Shown: positions 57,238 through 64,000 of the stretch, in pieces | How positions within the stretch are numbered: position 1 is the stretch's first letter | How the letters are laid out: the number at the start of each line of letters is the position of its first letter | Notes under the pieces: model-generated | Seen by the model: only the letters and a program-made list of their open reading frames with translations | Told to the model about the DNA's origin: nothing | Databases searched by the model: none | Position numbers and translations under genes: made by a program | Source of the DNA: Mikania micrantha | Taxonomy: Eukaryota > Streptophyta > Magnoliopsida > Asterales > Asteraceae | Assembly: GCA_009363875.1 (NCBI GenBank) | Contig: CM018688.1 | Location: forward strand, 62,349,001-62,413,000 | Direction of reading: 5' to 3' | DNA: 64,000 bases

Positions 57238-58590
57238 GAAGAGAAGGATATCCTACATCAACTTGCCCTCTTAAGTGTGAGAACTAACAAATTATATAAG
57301 AGGACAGGAAGAAAACTCCATGGTATGCATGGGAAAACCAGGATTCGTCTAAATAAGGCAAAAGCCCAATGCTACAGGTGTCGTGGCACTGGACACTTTT
57401 CCAGGGAATGCAAAAATTCTCCCAACACATATTTTTCACCTTATGTGACTTTTCCCAGCACACAATCTCACACTTCTGGAGCTCCTTTTTCTTCTTCTTC
57501 TTCTTCTTCTTCTTCTTCACACTTTCAAAAATATAACAACTCTCAGGAGACAGCACACATTGTACAAAACTCTCCTTCTCCTAATGTACAATATGTACAC
57601 GCTGCCAATGGTAGCCTGTACCAGCTCACTCCTGGTCCACTTCAACTTACTTCACCCTCTCCTCCTCAAATAAACTCACCAGGCCCAGCTATCCAGTCTT
57701 CTCGGTCAAACCAGCCAGCTCTCTTCACTCAAGAGTATGTTGACTGGAGCAACATTCCTGAAGATGTAGGCTATCCTCTTATCACAAATGAGCCTACTGA
57801 TTTTCCTCTAATGGCTGTTGATGAAAATTCTACCTCTTCTGACCAACCTGATATCCTCTACTCTAGAAAAGTTATGCTCCAATGCTTGCATTGAAGCATT
57901 TACTAAAATTAAGAAACATTGTGTTACAACAACAAAATCAAGAATTTGAACAAATGTTGGCAAATAAAAACATAGAAGTAGAAAAAATAATCAAAAATAA
58001 AGACGGTCAAATTTCCATTCTAAAAACTGAGAAAATCAACTTACAAGCATCGTTTGACTTACTACAAGAAAAATATTATGCTTGTAAAGACGAATTGTCT
58101 CACACTAAAGTTAGCTGTGAAAAATGGGTTGAGTCTTGCAAAGGATTCGGAATGCTTCTAAACAAGCAGGTTCACAGCAAAGCCAAGTTTGGGATCGGGT
58201 ATAACCATACTTATCCACCAGAGGATTATACCCCAATCGATAATAATATGGAAGAAAGTGCTCCTGAATCTCTCTCTCCCCCACCTTTCTTCCTAATGAA
58301 ATTCCAACAATAAAGAACACACCTCCAAGGGTGTATCAGTCTGGATATTTTCCAACATTTGTATACCCCACTAATACAAATCCGGAAAAACCAGAAACAC
58401 AATTGGACTATGTTTAGAACAATAACTCTTCGGAATAAGCTGAGATTGCTCCTGATATGAGCTCTACTCAAAGTTCAGAAGATACAACATAACAGGAAAC
58501 CTCTACTGACCTTAAGGCCACTCTTAATAAAGGAAAAAGGCCTATGGTTGATATCCAGTTTCCTCCTTCTATTAGTGCATAGAATGTCTC
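57238..58590 (+). pseudogene. gag of Copia-like element, zinc knuckle and coiled coil
   Basis: Continuation of the gag at 44385-45262 after E2. 57277-57894 has the CCHC knuckle CYRCRGTGHFSREC, a poly-Ser tract from a TTC microsatellite (57490-57521) and a Pro/Ser-rich linker. 57882-58313, in another frame, has a predicted coiled coil (EQMLANKNIEVEKIIKNKDG, ISILKTEKINLQASFDLLQE) and a tail GFGMLLNKQVHSKAKFGIGY. Further degenerate coding sequence runs to about 58580. No protease or integrase follows. Confidence 0.8.
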
Positions 58591-58729
58591 TAGTTCAGTA
58601 TTTTGTATGATTTGATGTATAAAGTTGATATTATTAATGAAATCAGTCATTCTATATTGTTCTTATATGTTTAATTGAGTTTATTATGTTTATATATGTT
58701 TGACTTTGACTTTGATTATGTTATAGACC

Positions 58730-58912
58730 CATTCGTGCGAATGATCCTAAGAATGAGTTCATTCGGGCGAATGATCGCCTAGCGAATCACTGGTGCGAAC
58801 GAATGAGTCATCCGTATGACTCATTCGGTTGACCAGCTCATTCGGCTGAGCCATTCGCCGAATGAGTGATTCGCACCACTCATTCGGCCGAATGAGTACA
58901 GCCTATAAATAG
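58730..58912 (+). promoter_or_regulatory. CATTCG palindrome array and TATA box before second gene
   Basis: At least ten CATTCG/CGAATG motifs, including CATTCGTGCGAATG, CATTCGGGCGAATG, CATTCGCCGAATG and CATTCGGCCGAATG, end 6 bp before TATAAATAG (58904-58912). The next ATG of a long frame is at 59052. The same motif and TATA layout is in the solo LTR at 33349-39293. Candidate internal promoter. Confidence 0.55.
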
Positions 58913-59051
58913 GACTGAAAACAGAATGTTTCATAATTGGTCCGAGCTCTCTCTCACCCCTGTGCACTCCTCTGTCATACCCTTAGGGTTTTGAGCCGCA
59001 CTTTGCTGTCCAACTTCGATTCTCACCCCGTGGTGTTCGATTTCGATCAAA

Positions 59052-59752
59052 ATGTTCAATCCTCATCGTCCGATCGCCACGGGGCCTGCTGTTTTCGATT
59101 CCAAAGAATGTGATCATGAGATGGAGAGATGACATTTTGTTTGATGAATGGTCCAATTTCAAAAAAGTTAACAGTGATCATCCTGAGCTATGGAAAGATG
59201 CCACATCTCCCTCTAATACTGTGGTGTCTAAGCTTAAGGATGCAGACCCAAAGACAATGGTTGATCAGCTGTTTAATGCACCTCTGGGAATGCTGTTTGG
59301 AGAGTCAGAAGACTCATCTTCTGCAATCAGATTCAAACCTTGGATTGAAATAGAAAAGAAATTCCTACCTACTCTGCTGACAGGAGTTGAACCCCATCAA
59401 CATGCAGTAGTCAAATAGGTGCTTGACTCTGGAGATCAAATAAAAAGAATAGAAATTGTTCACCGGCCTACAGGAGCTTCTCTCCCATTAGCTCATTCTT
59501 CTAATCCTTAATCTTTTCATATCTCCACCTCTAGAGCCAGAATAAAGAGATGGTTCTTTGACTCTAACACTAAAACCATGATCATTGAAAGGTTAATCAA
59601 GGACCTTCTTCTCAGATTGGGAAGAAATTCTTAAACTACCCAATCATGATCTAAAGGAGTTGCAACATAAGACCTTTGAAAATGTTGAAACAGAATATGA
59701 TGTCCTGAAGCATGTGCGGACTCTTAGAAATAAAATTGGTTAGGCCCTAAGG
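59052..59752 (+). pseudogene. Second ORF of Copia-like element, unknown function
   Basis: Begins MFNPHRPIATGPAVFDSKEC at 59052. One frameshift near 59115 leads into the open stretch 59110-59418 (WRDDILFDEWSNFKKVNSDH, FNAPLGMLFGES, WIEIEKKFLPTLLTGVEPHQ). After a TAG at 59416 the frame continues with VLDSGDQIKRIEIVHRPTGA and SRARIKRWFFDSNTK to about 59630, and in another frame to about 59750, close to the polypurine tract. I recognise no domain. Original length would be roughly 230 residues. It lies where Copia pol would end, but resembles neither RT nor RNase H. Confidence 0.55.
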
Positions 59753-59782
59753 CAAAAATAAATGGTTTTGGCTTCATTAGTC

Positions 59783-59793
59783 CAGAGGGAGAT
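59783..59793 (+). promoter_or_regulatory. Polypurine tract of Copia-like element
   Basis: CAGAGGGAGAT directly before the 3' LTR start TGTTGGAATATA. Confidence 0.75.
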
Positions 59794-60386
59794 TGTTGGA
59801 ATATAACGACTGATGAACAAAACCACTGAAGCCAAACCATTGAGTAAAAACGCGGATTGATTAAACAACGGATTACAATAGCGGATCCCAAAACAACGGA
59901 TTCAATAACCACTGATCCAACAAAAACGGATTATGAAGCTGATGACATCCACTGAATAAGACCAAGACAACAACAGATTCAATACATCGTGAAATGTCTT
60001 CCATGGTTCTTCCACTAAAGACACAATAACTGATCACAACCGCGGAGAACCACTGAAGACTTAGTTTTTCGTCATTGTTGACTTTTGTATTCAGCTGTTG
60101 TACACTTTTGTCTTATTTCAGTATCTGTACTTTTTCTGATACCTATCCTATTTATGTTTTTCTTGTAGCATTGAATGTAGGGTATTTATACCCCAACATT
60201 CCCTGAATGAATTGAATTACTCTTCCCGAAAATTCCTTGTGCTACTATTGTGTTTTCTCTTTTTCTAACAAAAAGTAAACAACTAAAATAACTAAGTGTT
60301 AAACTTTAGAGGGAGCACATACCAAGGCTTTGACAGTAGGTCTAAAGCCATTATTCGTAGTTAAATAGGTCCTACTAGGTTTAACA
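59794..60386 (+). repeat. 3' LTR of Copia-like element
   Basis: 593 bp, TGTTGGAATATA to TTTAACA, followed by the target duplication CTTAT (60387-60391). Confidence 0.9.
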
Positions 60387-60391
60387 CTTAT

Positions 60392-60840
60392 GTATCTCTC
60401 TAGTCATGTCATGATAGAGGAGATTAAGAAGAGTTTCCTGCCAAATAGATTTTGGCGATTTGAAATTCTTAAAGAGGTCTCAAAGGGTTTGAGATCGAGT
60501 GGATATGTAGGAGCTCACATTGAAAGATTGCAAGGCTATTTTGATAGGCTTGGCAAACTAGGGTATCCTATGAACCTTGAGATTGCTATAGACTTCATCC
60601 TTGTTTCCCTACCAGAGGAATATGAATCTTTTGTAAAGAGTTACAAAAGAAATATCTTTGGAGGAACAATTAAAGAACTCTAGGCGATGCTCTTGGTTGA
60701 GGAAACCAAGATGAGGATAGAGGTGAGTAGTGGGAGGAAGAGACCATTGACCGAGGTCAATGAGGTCCAGTACATTGTTGCTCAGCGTCTAAAGAGTTCA
60801 GATATGCCGGGATCTTCTGGTATGCCTTGTTACTTCAACA
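60392..60840 (+). pseudogene. Outer Copia gag, 3' part
   Basis: Resumes the frame of 43292-43554 after the target duplication, with IKKSFLPNRFWRFEILKEVS, HIERLQGYFDRLGKLGYPMN and DFILVSLPEEYESFVKSYKR, typical UBN2 gag. A stop at 60681-60683 follows, then AMLLVEETKMRIEVSSGRKR. The zinc knuckle region is not clear. Confidence 0.82.
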
Positions 60841-62320
60841 TATTTCTTGAATTGGCAAATCTTTGATAATAATGTGAGTGTCACAATTATTTCAATTATT
60901 TTCAGGTATTCAAGGTGGTTGATAAGCTAGGAGCTTGAGTCTTGAATTCCATGCGATGGAAGACAAGACAAATAGAAAAAATGTTCTTTTAATCATTCAT
61001 TTTTCATTGATTGTTTAAATTGTTTAGTTTTACTAAGAATACTGCTTCCGGTATTATTTATGCATTGATTGATTGGTTATATTTATGCTTGGATAAATTG
61101 TTTAGATAGCATAATTAATAATGATTATTGATATTGCAAAATGGATTCTATATGATAGAATTAATAAGAAAGGCAATGCTCATGATTCATATTAATAGAA
61201 TAATTTAAAGTGTTTAAATATTATAATTAGACAAGATTAACCTTTAAGGCAAGGTGTAGTACATGAGTATGTAAACAATTGAAAATGGAATTCATTGTTA
61301 CAAGTTTGATGATTACATAACATGCTTAAGGAAGGCTAAAAGATTATGATATTTTATATGCAATTCTTTTGCATAAAATGTCTAAAGATTATATATGAAT
61401 ACTTCATAAGGTTGTGAACCTAATGAAATCTTTGAAAGAGTTAAAAGAAGATTTCAATAAAATGAAGATCTAAAAGCAACAATAGTTATATATGAGATAT
61501 AACTAAAGGTTACCAAATTAATGCATGAAATATGAAATTGTTTCGCAACCAAATACACAATGATGTAGGTAATTTGATAAATACCAAAATACCAATACAT
61601 AATGTGTTCTTCTCTTGAATATGATACAATGAATAAATATCCCAATGAACTTATCATATGAATTACTACACTAGCTTAATTACAGGTAAATATAAAGAGT
61701 TATAAAATAAACCTGTATAAAATTGGATCTTCATGAATGATAAAGATAGTTATCATAAATCCCTAAAATGGAATAGATAGAATTTTCATCAATTAGTTCC
61801 TAAGGCAAGGGACTGTATTATTGGAAATTCAATAGTGCAAATTGAAAGAGTTCAATTCTGCAACGATATGATATGTATGTTTCAATCAACACAAAATGTT
61901 TGAAAGGATATTAAAAGAGTTTAAGAACCGGTTGTTACAAATGACATCTGCAAACAGTCATGGGATCACTATGAACCCAAACTTGCAGAATTGTAACTAT
62001 TGATTGATAAATATAACAAATGGTTAAGAACCATAAACACTAAGATGCAATAAAACAAAGTAACACACTTGCTTAACAACATCTGAATGTTGTGTAGTTG
62101 AAATTAGAGTTTCAATGACAAGATCAACATGGAAGTATTAGGATACTACAAATTCTGTAAGCAAGAATTGTTTGAATGACAAGTAGTTAAATATCAAAAC
62201 TGAATTACCATAAGAACACCTTAACTGAGTATTCTTATAAGTACTTAGAACGTTTTGAAATCCTAATATAGCAAACTTGTTACATTGAATCCATGGTTGA
62301 TAAAAGCATCTCAAGTGGGA
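60841..62320. other. Eroded Copia interior, no frame left
   Basis: A/T-rich sequence without a supported gene. By position it would hold the protease and integrase of the outer Copia element, but no motif survives that I can read. Confidence 0.4.
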
Positions 62321-62379
62321 AATCTGTGTCTTGGTATGAAACTAAGATGCTAGTTTTACCTAAAGGACAAAGATGTTCG

Positions 62380-62490
62380 ACATATATATATATGTCAAGG
62401 CTAGTGGGAGCGTAGTAAATTCTAATGACAACATTATGTAAGTATGTAGATGACATACTAATTATAGAAAGGAGTTTCTATAATAAAGAC
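62380..62490 (+). pseudogene. Outer Copia reverse transcriptase remnant
   Basis: 62394-62420 reads YVKASGSVVN and about 30 bp later, in another frame, YVDDILIIE (62443-62468), the catalytic block of Ty1/Copia RT with its usual upstream neighbour. Surrounding sequence is frameshifted and drifted. Confidence 0.7.
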
Positions 62491-63865
62491 ATAAACTTTA
62501 ACATATGATGTTAAACGGAATAAGTAACAATTTTATTTGATAAAATTGAATATATATTAATTGTTAATATATAAATTATCCAGTGACATTTTCAATAGAG
62601 ATTGAAAAGAAATCTTAGATAAATTTTGCATAAGATGAGGAGTCACATGCAACTTTTCTATGTCAAAGCATGAGGTGTTCACTAAAGGTTAGAGAACACA
62701 AATAAACGCATCAGAATGCTTAGAATGAAAGAGTTCATTACTAATCTCAATAAGATTCCTAATGACTAGGAATGGATTGAGAAATCATATGACAACAATG
62801 TAACATAGATAAGTCTATGAAATTGTAGTCATGTTATATTAGAAGCATTATGAGATGGAACTGAAAGAAAGACATAATAATAAATAAAATTCATAAATCA
62901 GAATCTACCAATTCAGTTTACTAAATCTATTTATAAAGCTGAATATGAGGATAAGGCAGATTAATAGATATTAGATATGCTAGATATGGAATCTGATTTA
63001 ATTTTAGTATTAGATGCTTTACAATCGAAATAAAAAAATTGATTCTTCATTTTGATTTAATGGTTAAAGGCAAAATGAATTATGTTTCTCTATTCGAAAT
63101 TTTGTACATTTTAGGATCCTTGAATATAGTATTCTAAATGTCCGTAGTTGATCAGATTCATAGGAATCAATCTGAACTAAGACTACTTGAATGCTTGGTT
63201 AGTTTATAAGGATAAAAGCTCAAATGTTGAGAACCAAGAATCATATACATTTTTTAGAGAATGATGTCAGACGTAACTCGCTTCAAAACATTCTTCATGG
63301 ATCGTTGTCATAAGATGTTTTGATATTGAAGTATATTCGATACACACAAATATCTTTAGACATATGGAGTATATTGAACTAACATTAATTAAAGGTCACT
63401 CTTTGATCTTACCTAACACAGTCTTGAAAAATAAGCAGTAATAAGGGTAACGATTGGGAATGGTTCTAAGATTAAATGGGAGTTATATTCTGCCAAAGGG
63501 ATTTTATACCCTTATACCAATAAGAGAAGATATTCTGGCGCTCTTGTTGATTTCAACTGATGTAAATGCGTGGTCACGCTCAAACTAAAAGTAGTTTGTT
63601 AGATCATTTTAAATTGAGAACGAGAATGAGAATACTTGAACAATATTACTATATATACATTTAAGAAAGGCAATCATTGCCTGCGAACAGTAATAATATT
63701 TAAATATTCGATTTTTAACTCTTTTTCAATGAACCATTGTAAAAAAAGCTTTAAACCTATTAACCTCTCTAAGAGGTTTTGTAACCGCTTTAAAAGATTT
63801 TGAAATGTTTTCTGGACCGCTACAAAAGGCCTTTTTTTTATATTTTTTTTTGAACCGCTGTTAAA
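62491..63865. other. Eroded Copia 3' region
   Basis: Probably further decayed RT/RNase H sequence. No motif can be read with confidence and no LTR was recognised. Confidence 0.35.
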
Positions 63866-63869
63866 GGGC

Positions 63870-64000
63870 TAATATATATATATACTAGGTTAAATCCTGT
63901 GTGTTACACGGGTGGAGTTATCAAATTACACATTATATTTGTCTACTTTAGATATGAAAAATACACATATGTACAAAAGCAAATTATAATTTTGATAATC
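63870..64000 (+). mobile_element. Possible Helitron-like terminus
   Basis: A TA run is followed by ACTAGGTTAAATCC and an imperfect palindrome CCTGTGTGTTACACGGG (63897-63913), resembling the CCCGTG...CACGGG block near termini of plant Helitron-type elements. The window ends before anything decisive. Confidence 0.3.

Larger units (their letters stand above)
43555..60386 (+). mobile_element. Copia-like non-autonomous LTR element, interrupted by E2
   Basis: 593-bp LTRs at 43555-44147 and 59794-60386, target duplication CTTAT at 43550-43554 and 60387-60391, primer-binding site, gag and polypurine tract are all present. Without the E2 insertion the internal region is about 3.7 kb. It holds a UBN2-type gag with zinc knuckle and coiled coil and a second frame (59052-59752) of unknown function. 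No protease, integrase, RT or RNase H was found, so it must have used proteins in trans. The LTRs differ at about 55 of 593 positions by eye, many of them C/T or G/A, implying an age of several My. Confidence 0.88.

Overview
The window is plant (eudicot) intergenic DNA made almost entirely of transposable elements inserted into one another. No intact host gene, rRNA, canonical tRNA or CRISPR array was found. The protein families are plant Ty3/Gypsy chromovirus (Tekay/Del-like), Ty1/Copia with UBN2-type gag, L1-type LINE, RICESLEEPER-type hAT, MULE transposase and plant mobile domain. The style of the gag proteins and of the acidic ORF upstream of gag reminds me of Asteraceae genomes; that is an impression from memory, not a measured result.

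Layout. 1-608 is part of an LTR-like repeat. 849-8054 is a minus-strand Copia polyprotein split by a solo LTR (1659-5895, target duplication GGTGT) that itself holds a second solo LTR (1786-3883, CAAAT). 9101-16903 is an hAT transposon with terminal repeats and an 8-9 bp target duplication. It contains inverted arms of a 49-bp tandem repeat, a 162-bp hAT MITE (CTTTTAAC), a 900-bp Harbinger-like element (TAA), a 5'-truncated LINE (18-bp duplication) and a broken RICESLEEPER transposase. 16974-28752 is a full-length minus-strand Gypsy element, E1 (AGTTA, 2.8-kb LTRs differing at about 7 bases), with an acidic coiled-coil ORF ahead of gag and only one premature stop seen in gag-pol. 28758-39500 is a decayed MULE region: transposase C-terminus, hairpins, and a plant-mobile-domain gene cut by a solo LTR (33349-39293, GAAAT) that carries another solo LTR (34028-36864, ATTCC). 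39527-42159 is one more LTR without a clean duplication, followed by an inverted MULE fragment.

43292-60830 is a three-level nest. An old Copia gag gene is interrupted by a Copia-like element (43555-60386, CTTAT, 593-bp LTRs about 9 percent different). That element is interrupted by Gypsy element E2 (45268-57232, ACTTA, 2.9-kb LTRs with one substitution and one indel seen). The middle element shows gag but no reverse transcriptase or integrase. It has a second reading frame of unknown function near its 3' end, preceded by a palindrome array and a TATA box. 60840-64000 is eroded Copia pol with a possible Helitron-like end.

The strongest unusual signals concern cis-elements and extra genes. 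Several LTR families carry a short GC-containing, often palindromic motif array in the same part of U3, in at least three cases close to a TATA box. The same CATTCG/CGAATG array stands before the TATA box of the second gene in the otherwise unrelated Copia-like element. Both Gypsy elements carry two copies of the polypurine-tract/hairpin block, whose stems differ by a compensatory base pair. E2 is very recent by its LTRs yet has at least three broken frames, which suggests it was copied in trans.
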